64,000 bases of DNA from Anas platyrhynchos (taxonomy: Eukaryota > Chordata > Aves > Anseriformes > Anatidae): positions 2,513,501-2,577,500 of the forward strand of contig NC_092612.1 in NCBI RefSeq assembly GCF_047663525.1, written 5' to 3'. Position numbers and translations under genes: made by a program. This document shows positions 1 through 11,302 of the stretch, one piece after another. Under the pieces are notes generated by a model. The model made no database searches, had not been told where the DNA came from, and saw nothing but the letters and a program-made list of their open reading frames with translations. How positions within the stretch are numbered: the first letter of the stretch is position 1; the number at the start of each line of letters is the position of its first letter.

Positions 1-1
1 G

Positions 2-85
2 GGTCCAGTGGCACCCGTCCCCTGCCAGCAGCAGCAGCAGCAGATCAAGCAGCCAGTGCAGTGGCCCCCACAGCAACAAAAGTGA
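2..85 (+). CDS. 3' end of a glutamine-rich EDC structural protein (partial)
   Basis: An open frame enters from the left edge and ends at TGA 83-85. The visible 27 residues start with a Pro/Val-rich stretch (GPVAPVPC), continue with a run of six Gln encoded by CAG repeats, then IKQPVQWPPQQQK and stop. A Gln-rich tail ending in Lys is typical of EDC proteins that are transglutaminase substrates, and the strand and neighbourhood fit. The rest of the gene lies outside the window, so I give no symbol; a loricrin-like or Q-motif EDC gene is possible. A variant polyadenylation hexamer ATTAAA lies at 321-326, 236 nt after the stop. The frame is seen; the EDC assignment is inferred from composition and position. 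Confidence 0.6.
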   Translation, partial: GPVAPVPCQQQQQQIKQPVQWPPQQQK

Positions 86-320
86 AGGGTCGAAGATGCA
101 GCGACGGTCAGCCGGCTGCGGGGCTGCGCTCTCCCCTCGCCTCCGCAGGGTGCAGCCCTGAGCTTGGGCAGGTCCTGCCCCTTCCCTCCAGCGCAATGTG
201 CCTCTCCTGCTCCTGCGACGTGGTGTTAGCACGTCCGAAATGTGATTTGCCCTCTTGCGAGCAAGTATTTGAATCCATTAATTTCCTGCTTCTGTCTCCA
301 GTAGCAAAAATGTGATATAT

Positions 321-326
321 ATTAAA
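321..326 (+). other. Candidate poly(A) signal (ATTAAA) of the partial gene
   Basis: ATTAAA lies in an AT-rich stretch 236 nt after the stop codon, a distance similar to the other genes here (188-333 nt). Confidence 0.4.
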
Positions 327-3300
327 ACCTAAAGCTCACAAAATGTGCTGGTGTCCTGGTGTGTTTCCAACATTACTGCGTTTAGCATCATTTCCAAGCT
401 CACCTTTATGAATGAGAGCTGCCTTTCACAGCCTGCAGACAGCTCCCCCCCTTCCCACGGCACCTCCCAGGCAGCAGCGATGTGCTACAGCTCCGGTCCC
501 CAAACCTTCAGCACCTGCCAGGCAGATCCAGGCACTGGGTTGGGCAAAACTGTCTGGGGCTGGAGTTTAAGGTCACCCTTGGATCTGCGATGCCAGACCC
601 TGAGGCTCAGACTCTTGGCGCATTTTGAAAGAGCAAAACCTAAAAGCAAAGCCTTGGATTTGCAATGCTGAGTCCTCCATACATGGCTGCCAACCACAAA
701 AGCAGACTCCTTCTAGGAAACCTGAAAGTCACTGATGACCATAAACAAAAGGGCATAAGGAGAGGAAGGACCCCATTATACTTAATCATCCTTCTGATCT
801 ATTCTAGATATGGAACATGGGGTTAGGCAGATATTTTGTACAAAGTAACTTTACCTTCCTTGAAAATGCCAGCAAGGGCCCATATTGCCTAGATGAAATA
901 CTGGTTAATGGAAGAAAAAAAAAAAAAAAAAAAAAAGAATTTAAGTCAAGCCATATGCTGCAGCATTGACTCCCATTGTGAACTCCAGACCTGTAACCAC
1001 CACATACTGGGGAGGAGGGAGGAATAAAAATGCTGAGCTTTCCTAGCAGGTGTAGAAGAAGAAAAACATAAATAAAATAATATCAAATGGAGAGATGTCC
1101 ATAAAAATCAGCAGCTGTGTTTCCATTTGCACTATCCGCAGCGTGTACCAGCACAGAGGCAGATTGCTGCCTAAACTCGTGCCTCTGTGGGATGAGAGCC
1201 GTATGGTGTGTAATGTGCTAGATATTTAATTAGCGAAGGGTTTGCACTGAGTCTTTGAAAGAAACGAGAAACTTATTATTAACACTTGTTTTATTATAAC
1301 TGTTAATTAAAATAATAAGGTGCATGGTTCCCATATGCGAGGGACACAATTGCAGATGGAAGGGTCAGAGACGTGCAGCCCTGTACTGGCAGGAGTCATT
1401 GTGTGGTGCCACTGACTGTCCCCATCCCCCAGCCACCGGGTACCTGTCTCCCCATGCCAAACCTACCCTATGGCACGCAGGACGTGGAAACCAAACCAGA
1501 CAGGAGGTTCCGGGCTGGGCCTGAGCCTAACTGAAAGCCTTTGAGGGAAGGGAAGATAAAATCTCCTATCTTAGTTCTTTTATAGCAGTCCAAGTTCTCA
1601 CCTACGTGCCTGGCTAAGCTGCAATACTGCAGGTTGTGTCATTCATTTAGGGATGAGTCCAAGGAACAGAGACAGCAAATCTCACCTTAGCTGGAGTTTT
1701 ATTATCTCATCTCACTCGGCTGGGAAGAGGAGCCAGAAAGCAGATTGCATAAATTCAACAAGAAATTGTCCTCACCTCCCTCCTGCTGCGATGGCACCTG
1801 TGCCAAGAGCAACCTCCACAGGGGACATTTTCTGGATATGGCCTTGAGCCATCCAGCAGAAAAAGGGGTACAAGAAATGGGTTGCAACAAGCAAGTTAAA
1901 CCCAAGGCAAATATCAGAACTGTGAGAGATGAGGAGGAGTGACCCCGGACCACATTTCTCAGCATGAACTACAGCTATGGGATCCCACGGAGCTCATGGC
2001 TGCCTCCAGCTGCATGCCCAGCCCACCACCTCCTACCAGGTTGAGTTCAAGCTGAAGAAGGATGCCCCCCAGGGGAGCACACCATTTCAGGCCCTGGGTA
2101 CTCATGCTGGAAAGGTCACCTGGTGCTGGATACAAGAAAATCTCTTTCCACATCATTTTTTTCTCTACTACACTTAGAGATAAGCAGGGCTACCCAGGAG
2201 TAGAGGGCTTTCCTACAGTAAATTGGGACTTCTTTTTGTCCTTGTTTTATCTTTGTCTGTGATATTATCTTCTAGATGACATGTTAGAAATTATATAAAA
2301 GCTTAGTCCAAAAACCTCTTTATTATCATTTTTAATAATTAAATGTGATTAATCAGTGAAAAAAAAATAAAAAATGAAATAAAATTAAAAAAAAAAATCA
2401 AGGCATATTCCTTATAAAGTATCTCTCACCTGAACTATTTAAAGTAAACAAATTGTTTGGATTTAGGCAGAGCCAAGTAAAGACGTAGCGGGTAAAAACA
2501 GAGCTACAATCTGCAAATAAGTTTCCATAAATGATCCAGATCATCAGTTTAATCACATACCTTACTGAACAACAGGGGTACGGTGTGAGAGGTAAAGCCA
2601 AACTGAAGGGAAGGGGCTGAAAGAGGAGACCTTTACAGAGAAAGCAGTGATGAGGCACTGCAGGAGCATAGGGGCTCTGCTGTCCCCTGACCACAGCCGT
2701 TTTTATTTGATGCCCTTGCTTCCTGGTAGCTGATTCACCTCTTTTATTTTACCATCTGGTCTCTTCAATATGACAATAGATTTACTGCCACACGTGACCA
2801 AAGGTTTCTAAAGGCATCACCTAACTACAGCCTAAACAAAACATTGCAGCGAAGTATTTATAGGTTCATTCTGTACGTTGTGATACTGAGGCACAGACAC
2901 AAATAGGCCAGTTTGAGGGATCCCGGTGAGTCAGGAGAGCATCACCCAAAATCAGTTGTGCCTGATGTCTAATCCCACAATGCCATCCCTGTGCTGACAC
3001 ATTCTTGCCTTTTATGTGAGAAGAAAATGTAATTGCTGGGTGAAATGGGCATGACCTGTATGGGGACATGGGAAGGAAACCTGGAGTTCACCTGTGATTC
3101 ACATGAAACTCCAGACTCAAGAGCATGTACTTCTACCGCAGTTGGCTGGTTTGTTTGTTTTTTCTTGAGCTACAGCCCTGTCCAATGCATATTTCCACAA
3201 GAACTGCAGAACTGAAAGCAGGGCAACAATACCAGGAGAGTGCTCTCCAGCTAACAGTTCATATATCATCTTCAACATTCCTTCAACATAACTAGATGAT

Positions 3301-4150
3301 CTTCAAGGTCCCTTCCAACCCAAGCCATTCTATGATTCTGTTATTGTATGATTCTATGATCATTGTGAAGTTTAAGAACTTCCACCTTATGCTGGAGGCA
3401 GGCACATGGCTCACCTGCTTACAACCTCAACTGGTAAAAATTTCCCAAAAGTAAGCTAAAGACACATTTAATTTAAAATGTTAGGAGGAAAATAGGAATA
3501 AATTAAAGGACAAAGGAAAACAGGAACAGAGAGTAACTACACCTCTGGGAGCATGAGCAGGACTTAAGAGTGGTGGGTGCACCCCAACACATTGTGCCCC
3601 AGGCACTCCATACCACTTCCATTCGCACAGTATTGCAGAATTAGGCTAAGGCAGCATCTACAAGAGGAAAAGGAATCTTTGATAGGACATACCATATAGA
3701 CAGGTTGGAATTATCCATGAGGGACTTACGAGGGCTAATCCTGAATCTCTCATTAAAGTTTCCGGTTCCATTGAGCAATTCAGTTAGAATATTCCTGCCC
3801 TAAACATAGTCCCCATGAGTTCCCATTAGTAATCAGTTTTCTTCACACACAGGTGTGATGACGTTTAGCTCTCAGTCCATGTGACATCCCGGCATAGCTT
3901 GAAGAATTAGTGTTTCTGAATTACAAACACCTCTTCCGCTTGATACTTGCTGTCCATGACCAGATCTATTAGTATCTTCAGTACTGGCGTCACTTCACGC
4001 AAAATACCTTCCAATCTCTTTCATAGGGAGGTGAAGGAATTAAAACACTATTAATAACCTATGGGACAATTAAAATGCTAAAAGCACAGTGCATCAAAGG
4101 GAAAATGTCGGAAGCTGAATACAGTGGATAAAAATGGGCTGGGATATGTA
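327..4150. other. Intergenic, no gene recognised
   Basis: I see no EDC-type coding exon, no TATA plus donor-site arrangement and no RNA gene here. The stretch holds A-rich tracts (about 914-936 and 2358-2398) and a CR1 3' fragment at 3290-3361. The open frames are short and of ordinary composition. Confidence 0.5.
3290..3361 (+). mobile_element. CR1 LINE 3' end fragment
   Basis: The stretch has the hallmark CR1 terminus: GATCTTCAAGGTCCCTTCCAACCC, followed by a CATTCTATGATTCTG core and further TGATTCTATGAT units. It is the plus-strand orientation of a 5'-truncated copy. Confidence 0.8.
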
Positions 4151-4162
4151 ATTAGGTTACAC

Positions 4163-4281
4163 TTGCCAAGAGATGTCTCATGTCCCAGATAACCCTCTGG
4201 AACAGTATAAAAGCTCTCTCATCCTGGTTTCCTTCATTCGCTTCTCTGCTCCTATACACCTTCATTTCTGTTGCTGAAGGG
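4163..4281 (+). promoter_or_regulatory. Core promoter and non-coding exon 1 of array gene A
   Basis: The TATA box TATAAAA is at 4206-4212. Upstream are TTGCCAAGAGATG (4163-4175) and TGTCTCATGTCC (4174-4185), both shared with other promoters in the window. Exon 1 should start roughly 30 bp after TATA and ends at 4281 before the donor GTGAGT (4282). The intron runs 4282-4871 (590 bp) and contains an (AAAAC)n tract (about 4471-4496), a (CT)n tract (about 4830-4858) and the acceptor CCCCACAG at 4864-4871. Confidence 0.75.
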
Positions 4282-4892
4282 GTGAGTTTAATTTTTCTGT
4301 TTCTCCTGAGTTTCTCTACAATACCATCTCCTTTCATAGAAGCTCTGGTAGAGTTGGAGTATGATACCTATTTCTTCCCCCTGGGCCTTGGATATGCCAG
4401 TGACCAAGTTCTTGTTACCTATGAATGAACATAAATGCTAAGTGGGATGTAGACTTCACAGGAAGAGGCACAAAACAAAACAAAACAAAACAAAACAACA
4501 GAAAGATTGGAAAATACGAAGAGAAGAGGAGAGTCAGAGAGCTTTATGGAAAGGATATTGCTGAAGTTTTCAAAGAAAAGGCACTGGAGGCTCTGGGACA
4601 GCTTATGGGCAAGTGATAGTTTGAGTAATTTTTTGTCTGAGGATAAAATGGCACCTGTAAAAGAACATTTTTTTAGTGGGGGATGTAAATCCTTTCCCAA
4701 TACCTAAGCAGCATTGAAATAATCTTCTTAACCATGAAGAAGAAATAAGGAAGAAAATTGGAAGCTCCTGAGCAAATTAAGGCAAGCAGGTAGGAACCTG
4801 CACATTGGTGACTTCTGTATCAGTATCACGGTCTCTCTCTCTCTCTCTCTCCCTCTCTTTTTTCCCCACAGCTTTGCCGACTCCCCAGAAAG

Positions 4893-5171
4893 ATGTGCTC
4901 CCGTGGATCCTGCCACAGCCGCGAGACCTCCTGCCACGGCTCCCGCTCCTCCTGCCATGACTCTGGGTCCTCCTGCCACTATACCTTCCAGAGGGAACCT
5001 GTGCCACAGTTCCCCTGTGTGACGCCGTGCTGCCCCCCCGTGCAGCGCTACTGCCCCCCCGTGCAGACCTACTGCCCCCCTGTGCAGCGCTACTGCCCCC
5101 CTGTGCAGCCCTACTGCCCCCAGTACACCAAGAACATCTGCAAGCTGCCACCAACGTACCCCAAGTACTAG
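4893..5171 (+). CDS. Array gene A: CH-repeat / CPPVQ-repeat EDC protein (92 aa)
   Basis: This is a small EDC structural protein. The N-terminus MCSRGSCHSRETSCH opens a block of CH motifs at 7-residue spacing (residues 7-30), followed by a linker YTFQREPVPQFPCVTPC, then four tandem CPPVQxY heptads and the tail CPQYTKNICKLPPTYPKY. There is no signal peptide or membrane segment. Cys suggests disulfide and Gln/Lys transglutaminase cross-linking in cornifying cells (family inference). The whole CDS sits in exon 2, whose acceptor at 4870-4871 precedes a CTTTGCCGACTCCCC leader conserved in all seven copies. The poly(A) signal is at 5462-5467. Its 3' UTR and upstream spacer differ from copies C-F, so it marks the left edge of the array. 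The N-terminus resembles the EDCH-like genes at 52-61 kb. I do not know a published symbol for it. Confidence 0.88.
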   Translation: MCSRGSCHSRETSCHGSRSSCHDSGSSCHYTFQREPVPQFPCVTPCCPPVQRYCPPVQTYCPPVQRYCPPVQPYCPQYTKNICKLPPTYPKY

Positions 5172-5461
5172 TAGTAGGATCCAGACATGGCCTCGCCAAC
5201 ACCAGCTGCCTCCTCCCACGGATTCTCTCGATGCCTAAAGCTCAAGTCACCATCTCTCCATTCCCATTTTTGGTTTATGTGAATCCTTAAATACCTCTTT
5301 TGTGATTCGAATTTTCTTCAAAATATAAATATGATCTGTTTCAATGTATTTAGCACGCAAGACCCAGTCTTTGTTCTTCTCTAAAAGGCTGGGAATGATT
5401 TATTCTAGTAGTGGCTTAGATATGATATTTCTGTGTCATCCTCCAAAGGTGAAGATAAGAC

Positions 5462-5467
5462 AATAAA
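5462..5467 (+). other. Poly(A) signal of gene A
   Basis: AATAAA, 291 nt after the stop codon. Confidence 0.7.
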
Positions 5468-5469
5468 AT

Positions 5470-7365
5470 TTCATTTCCAAATATAGAAAATGTTTATGCT
5501 TTTTTACTCACTACATTTTTACATGAGAATTATCTTTACCTCTGTCTTCGTAGTCACAGCTCCTTGTTCTTCTCTTCTCAATCACCACAAAAAGCCCACA
5601 TCCCAAAGTTTCAAAATGAATGAAAGCCAGTCATTCCAGACACACTTCTGCAGCAGACAAACGCATTTATGTACAGCATACAGGGAGCTTGTCTGTACCC
5701 TGGTTAGCCTGGGACTGTCATTCTCACTTCCCTAGTTCAGCAGTGCCACATACTGTGTTTGTTACTCTGACTCAGAATTGCAAAGGTTTTGAGGTGTCTA
5801 ATAAATGCAAATAGGCACCTAGAGGACTTCTCTAACCCTCCTCTTTCACTGAACTTCAAATTACTGTTTTCAGCAAATATTGCACACACTTTAAAATAAA
5901 TGTGAAATCTCTGCCTACTTTTTACAACCTAAGACAATTCTTATCTCCCCAGTCACCAGCCCATCTAGCTGAGACATCTATTCTAGAACAGGATCGCTCG
6001 CTTCCTTCTGCCAGTTCCTCTCCATCAGTTTCACAAAGAGCTCCACAATTAGCTTCAGCCTAAATGACTAACTTCTAGTAGCTACACTGGGGTGAAATTA
6101 ATGCACCCTGCAAGACAGAGAACCAACACAAGGGTCTTCCCAAAGTATACTGCTTTATCAACCTTGTTGAACCATTCCTACATTCCTTAGAACTCACAGT
6201 GCTGTGCAGAAGGCTCCAGATGAGATTTTCTTAAACAAAGGCAAGCTTATTTTTTTGCTGAATCGTGGCTTGAAAAATAAAAAATAATTAAAAATAAACA
6301 ATATATATAATAATTAAAAAAAAAAAAAAAGATAAATCCAACCAGAACATGGAGGTATGCTGTCCCGGGATGTGTTTTCAGGTTCAGAATGAGTTAGCAT
6401 CTCAACAACACTGACAAAGTAGCAAGATTTTTTTTATTTATTTTTTCATTTGACATGAAAATACACTTCAAAAGGCATCTCTACAGGGATAGCTGCCAAT
6501 TCATGAACTCAGTAAGCAACTTTTCAGACCCTCTTGTTCTACTTGCAACAGCACTGATCCACAGGGTGCTCCTGAGAGTTCCGGCAGCTCCCACCTGGAC
6601 AAAAATCACAAGAAAATAACAAATACCCATTTCATCATTGTAAAGTCAAGTCCTAGGCTGCTGTAAGAGATTCCCAATAGTAAAAGGTGAAGGACTGCAA
6701 TGAGTTAAAAACTACAAAACTGCTTAAGTAAGGCAGAAGCCTGAAGCAATTGGGGATCTGAAAACAGGGGGCTAGTAGGTGAGAATTTCCCAGCACTTTC
6801 TGGTCAATATTTGAAATCCTCTTCTTCTAGGAGGAAAGCAAACAGGATGGTATCATGGCACAAGGAAAAACAGCCAATGGTTTGTGGACTCACAAACAGA
6901 ATGAAAAAATTGGAATTGGAAACATCCTTGTAACGTCATTTCCAGTGTTGAGGCGCTAGGTGCATTTGAGCTAGTCACCAGGACTTCCCCCTAAGTATGG
7001 TCCATGTGAGTTGTGGATGTTAATTACTGTCCCTTGTGTCATGAAAAACATATCAACAAAAATGTGAGTCTGCCACATGGACAAAGGGGCAGCATGCGGA
7101 GCAGGAGTCAACACTTTTGAATTGCACGTTGATGCAATACTGGTTGCCCAATGACAAATCACTCAATAACTTTAGGGTTAGGTTCTTTCTAATATGCAAC
7201 TACGAAATTACCTTCAAAATCCCCTTATAAAGCAGATTAGGAAATCCATTGCCAATTAACATCTCAAGGGAAAACTTCTAATTGTTTTTCCCGACTGTCA
7301 AATCGGAAGTGCTAAAAATTACACGCAGAAGATAAATATGAACGTGACTACATGATTAATTGTCA
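5470..7365. other. Spacer between genes A and B
   Basis: This spacer is not homologous to the C-G spacers. It contains an A/T-rich tract (about 6270-6335) and a T-rich tract (6427-6446). No plus-strand gene is seen. A minus-strand exon-like signal at 6539-6594 is listed separately. Confidence 0.5.
6539..6594 (-). other. Possible minus-strand terminal exon (weak)
   Basis: On the minus strand, a TTTTTGTCCAG acceptor-like site (AG at 6596-6595) is followed by an open frame that reads, from an incomplete first codon, GSCRNSQEHPVDQCCCK then TAG (6541-6539). AATAAATAAA on the minus strand (6442-6433) follows about 100 nt later. A Cys-rich tail with a nearby poly(A) signal resembles the last exon of a small secreted or structural protein, but I found no convincing upstream exon. 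It may be chance. Confidence 0.25.
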
Positions 7366-7368
7366 GCA

Positions 7369-7486
7369 TTGCCAAGAGATGCATAATTTCTTGGGCAAGC
7401 CTACTGCAAGTATATAAAAGTAGCCATCTCCTGCTCCTTCTTCATTCAGCTTCGCTTCTCAGTGCTCTTCCCTGCTCCGACAAAGG
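7369..7486 (+). promoter_or_regulatory. Core promoter and non-coding exon 1 of array gene B
   Basis: TATATAAAAG is at 7411-7420, with TTGCCAAGAGATG at 7369-7381, 42 bp upstream (43 bp in gene A). Exon 1 ends at 7486 before donor GTAAGT. The intron runs 7487-7960 (474 bp) and ends in a pyrimidine-rich TTTCTTCCCCACAG. Promoter and intron end resemble gene A and not C-G. Confidence 0.75.
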
Positions 7487-7981
7487 GTAAGTTGGACTAC
7501 ACTGAATTGTCTGTTATATGACATTAGGATACCACACAGGACATTTGGTTGACTGGTTCTATGTTGAGACCTTGACTTTCTCTTAGATGTTTCTTGTTCT
7601 TAGTTTGTGACTGGGAGCCTTTGGGATCTAGCAAGGAACTAATTCCCAAACTACATAGAGACAGAGGGAGAGAAATTTCAGCTGAATCACTGCGAGAATC
7701 AGATGTAAACATCAACCTTCAAATGCCATCAGAATTACTTTGCTGATTTCTAAAATTTCCACCAGAACTGGACCACCATAGATTATACCCTAAAAGACAT
7801 GACGTTATCAATTTCAGAATCACCATTTCACACATATGACAAAGGACAGGAAAAAAAAATCAAGAGAGCAATAGAGGAAACCCTAAATAGAGTGCAGGAG
7901 CTTGGAGTGGTGTTGCCGTACAAGTGTGACAGTATCTTTCTCTCTCTTTCTTCCCCACAGCTTTGCCGACTCCCCAGAAAG

Positions 7982-8260
7982 ATGTGCTCCCGTGGATCCT
8001 GCCACAGCCGAGAGACCTCTTGCCACAGCTCCCGCTCCTCCTGCCATGACTCAGGACCCTCTTGCCATTCCACCTTCCAGAGGGAACCTGTGCCACAGTT
8101 CCCCTGTGTGACGCCGTGCTGCCCCCCCATGCAGCGCTACTGCCCCCCCGTGCAGACCTATTGCCCCCCTGTGCAGCGCTACTGCCCCCCCGTGCAGCCC
8201 TACTGCCCCCAGTACACCAAGAACATCTGCAAGCTGCCACCAACGTACCCCAAGTACTAG
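7982..8260 (+). CDS. Array gene B: CH-repeat / CPPVQ-repeat EDC protein (92 aa)
   Basis: This paralogue has the same length and layout as A: MCSRGSCHSRETSCH, CH heptads, the FQREPVPQFPCVTPCC linker, four CPPV(Q)xY-type heptads (the first reads CPPMQRY) and the tail NICKLPPTYPKY. The start is the MCSRG Met at 7982. In-frame upstream Met codons (from 7799) lie inside the intron, before the acceptor at 7959-7960. The poly(A) signal is at 8522-8527. B looks chimeric: its promoter and intron end are A-like, while its 3' UTR and downstream spacer are of the C-F type. The 3' UTR block is duplicated downstream (8953-9620). The structural role is inferred as for gene A. Confidence 0.88.
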   Translation: MCSRGSCHSRETSCHSSRSSCHDSGPSCHSTFQREPVPQFPCVTPCCPPMQRYCPPVQTYCPPVQRYCPPVQPYCPQYTKNICKLPPTYPKY

Positions 8261-8280
8261 CACCAGGATCTGCTCACCCA

Positions 8281-8952
8281 ACGCCAGCTGCCTCCTCCTG
8301 CACACCCTGGCCACCAGGAACCCATCCTTATGTCTGTCCCATGGCTTCTGTCCCTTGCCTCACCACTAACCCGCTTGAACTCTGCCATGAAGAATCCCGC
8401 AAGCAGTCCTTCTTTCCAACGATGCAGGAGATGGCCCTTCCAGGTGTGTCGGACACAGCTACCAGCAGGAACCCTTTGATGATGCATGCTGCTATATCAG
8501 GATCCTCTGCATGGGGAAAACAATAAAGCTTACAATTCATGAAACCCACATTCTCTTTGCATTTCTTTGCTCACTTTCCAGGGCCTTGGAGGTCTGGATT
8601 TTTCTCTCCAAGATTTTCCTCTTTGACATGGGCACCATTTTCCCTATCTAGCAGCAACTATTCCCAGGGACATCAGGGAATAAAAGAGGCTCATTAGTAG
8701 AGGAAAAAGCTCTTAGCTCAAAAGTCTCCATGTTCATCTCGGGGGCTGAGCAGCACAAAGCTCCCTCTCTTGACACAGATCATCAGCTGCCCTACGCACC
8801 TTCTTTGTCCCATGCTCTGGAAAAAAAACTACAGCAAACACCACTACAGGCAAAATCTGGCTTTGGGGCACAAGCAGAGCTGTTCCCTGAAAGGGCAGGA
8901 GGGAGTTCAAAGCTGTCCGTCCCTTAGGCAGTCCATGCAGCGAGCTACTCCA
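8281..8952 (+). repeat. 3' UTR/downstream block, direct repeat copy 1
   Basis: This block of about 672 bp begins with ACGCCAGCTGCCTC in the 3' UTR of gene B and is followed head-to-tail by a second, diverged copy. It contains the poly(A) signal, a GGGCCTTGGAGG segment and a CAGTCCATGCAG end. The same sequence occurs once after each of genes C-F. Confidence 0.8.
8522..8527 (+). other. Poly(A) signal of gene B
   Basis: AATAAA, 262 nt after the stop. The same context recurs in genes C-F. Confidence 0.75.
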
Positions 8953-9620
8953 ACGCCAGCTGCCTCATCCTGCACGCCCTAGGCCACGCAGAGCCCATCC
9001 TTACGGCTGTCCTGGGGACTCTGCCCTGTGCCTCACTGCTACCCCACGTGAACTCTACCCTGAAGCATCCCGCAAGCAGTCCTTCTATCCAACAATGCAG
9101 GAGACGGCCCTTCCAGGTGTGCCAGGCACAGTTACCAACTGGAAACTTTTCATGCCGCGCACTGCTTTTTCATGCTCCTCTAGCTGGGGAAACAATAAAA
9201 CTTACAACTCATGAAACCCACATTATCTTTGCATTTCTTTGCTCACTTTCCAGGGCCTTAGAGGTCTTCTGGATTTTTCTCACCAATGTTCTTCTCCTTG
9301 ACATGGCCACCATTGTCCCTGTCCAGCAGCAACTATTCCCAGGAATATCAGGGAACTAAAGAGGCTCATTAGTAGAGGAAAAAGCTCTCAGCTAAAAAAT
9401 AAATCCATGTACATCTCAGTGGCTGAGCACCACAAAGTTCCCTCTCCTGACTCAGGCCATCAGCTGCCCCACACACATTCCTTCTCCCAGGCTCTGGAAA
9501 AAAAACAACAGCAAAGACCACTGCCTGCAAACTCTGACTTTGGGGCACAAGCAGAGCCATTCCCTGGAAGGGCAGGAAGGAGTTCACAGCTGTCTGTCCC
9601 TTAGGCAGTCCATGCACCAA
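8953..9620 (+). repeat. 3' UTR/downstream block, direct repeat copy 2
   Basis: This is the second copy of the block, including its own AATAAA at 9194-9199, but with no coding exon before it. The junction reads GAGCTACTCCAACGCCAG, so the duplication removed or never included a CDS. It is a gene-less relic of unequal exchange. Confidence 0.8.
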
Positions 9621-11100
9621 GCTACTCCAACTTCAGCCGCACAGATTTGCCACATCACTGACTTCATCTATACTAATGCCTCAGAAAAAAAGAGAAGCCA
9701 TACACTTCTCTCCACTATGCCACTGCTACTGGTCACTGGCATATGCTTTGGAGTGGAGAAATGGCCTAGCATGTGAATGTCGATCTCATGTAAGATCCAG
9801 ATTCACTACTGTGGCACCAATGCAGTACCTGTAATCCCTTACGATGGAGAAACCATCAGACAATCCCTGATGAATGCAACCGAGGCCTGCTTTGTCCTTT
9901 CCTCTTGTACTCCCCTCAAAGAAAGGCACGCCATCGATGGCAGCTCCACACAGTCATATTTCCCTTAGCGGGACCTGAATGTGAGAGCTCAGAAACATCA
10001 GTGAGAGGGTGTAAAATGAGGATGCCCCACGCAGGAAAGTCTTTGGATGGAGGCGGAGAGAGCAACGGGGAGCACCAATGGGATGCTGCAGGCTGAAGCC
10101 TGGAGGCCAGCCAGGAGATGACTGAGCACAGGATGGGCACACACAGAGGGCAAGCAACAGGGTCACCACCCGGGGACATGAAGCCTCCTGGGGTCTGGGA
10201 TCCACAGCAGAGTCAACGAATGTCCCTCAGCAATTCACACCATCCTTCCTTGCTGCACAAAGTTCACTACAAGTCACTTCATTGCCTTTAGCCTAAGGTA
10301 TTCCTTCAGCAGTGGAACACCCGGGTTCTGGAGAGATGGGAGAAGAGGTTCTGGGACCAGAGAGCCAGATAGTTGGATGAGTCATGTTTTCCAAGGGGGA
10401 TTAGCTGACACCTTCATGGCTTTACACTTTACAGGATGACTCAGGTGTGACTAAAATCCAACCCTAATGCCCATCATGTTTCCCCCGGGGACAGGATGAA
10501 AAATTTCTCAAAGTTAAGCTGAAAAATCTCCCTTTCTAAGAATCATTGCCTTCCACACTTCCCTGCTCATGAGCTTAGCTGATTAAATTTTTAGAAATGG
10601 CTATAATGAAAAAAAAAAAAAAAAAAAATCGAGGAAAGGAAACTTGAATGGCCACAGACCCTGCAGAAGTTCTCTGAACTTCAGCAACAAGGAAACTTTG
10701 ATACAGGTGGGGAGAAAGGTGAGGGGATAAGCCCATTCCTCTGGAAAGTGCAGGGGCAGGTGGAGAATCACAAAGAGTTTCCATTTAGCCACAGCACGGG
10801 GCCAAGGAAATCCCAGCAGACTGCCCAGCATCAAGCCAAGCCCTGCTAATCCCATTTCCTCTTGCCATAAAAAAACACCTCAATTAACGTCCTGAGCTGT
10901 CTCTTGCACACAACGGTGTGCCTGCTGCAGGAGTCAGCATTTCTGAGCAATAACGACATTTCTCCCCCTGATGCAACCCAAGCTACCAATCAGCAACCCA
11001 GGGAATACTGATGAGCTTAGTGTCAGTCTCCAGGAAACGGGAAAGAGATCGCTTCCCCTGTCCTCCTAGGGAAATCTCTGGCATTGAAAGATGGGAGAGA
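9621..11100 (+). repeat. Array spacer, B-C copy
   Basis: This is the long direct-repeat spacer shared with the intervals upstream of D, E, F and G. Landmarks are the TTAGCGGGACCTGAATGTGAG segment (about 9966), AP-1 sites TGAGTCA (10378-10384) and TGACTCA (10437-10443), an A-tract (about 10609-10628) and GGAAACGGGAAAGAGATCGC (about 11034). It carries neither the CR1 nor the LTR insertion. No gene is seen. Confidence 0.8.
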
Positions 11101-11106
11101 ACACCG

Positions 11107-11302
11107 TGCGTCAGTGAGGAAGCACTAAGAATAGGGTAGCGCCAGCACGTGCCACACTGAGCGTGTGAAGAACCCCACCGCCCTTGTGCAGTGGTGTCTC
11201 ATACCCTATGTGACCTCTGGGAGCTGTATAAAAGGCGGCTCAGCCCAGGGCTCCTCACTCGCTCACCGTCACATCCAGACACTGCTCCCTGCAGCTCCAG
11301 AG
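11107..11302 (+). promoter_or_regulatory. Core promoter and non-coding exon 1 of array gene C
   Basis: In order: AP-1-like TGCGTCA (11107-11113), E-box CACGTG (11146-11151), TGTCTCAT (11195-11202), TATAAAA (11227-11233), then exon 1 ending at 11302 before GTAAGA. The intron runs 11303-11804 (502 bp) with acceptor CTCCTGACAG. This block is nearly identical in C-G. Confidence 0.8.

Noticed and set aside
7799-7981. N-terminal extensions of coding frames (also at 22941, 36695, 47548, 52280, 56601, 60196)
   Set aside because: Each extension lies upstream of a clear splice acceptor and inside the intron; the conserved MCSR, MPYG or MIYS start follows the acceptor.
9777-9968. Recurrent 60-77 aa frames in array spacers (for example near 9777, 13224, 17489, 20759, 24740)
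   Set aside because: They recur only because the spacer is duplicated; they carry no splice or promoter signals and change length between copies.
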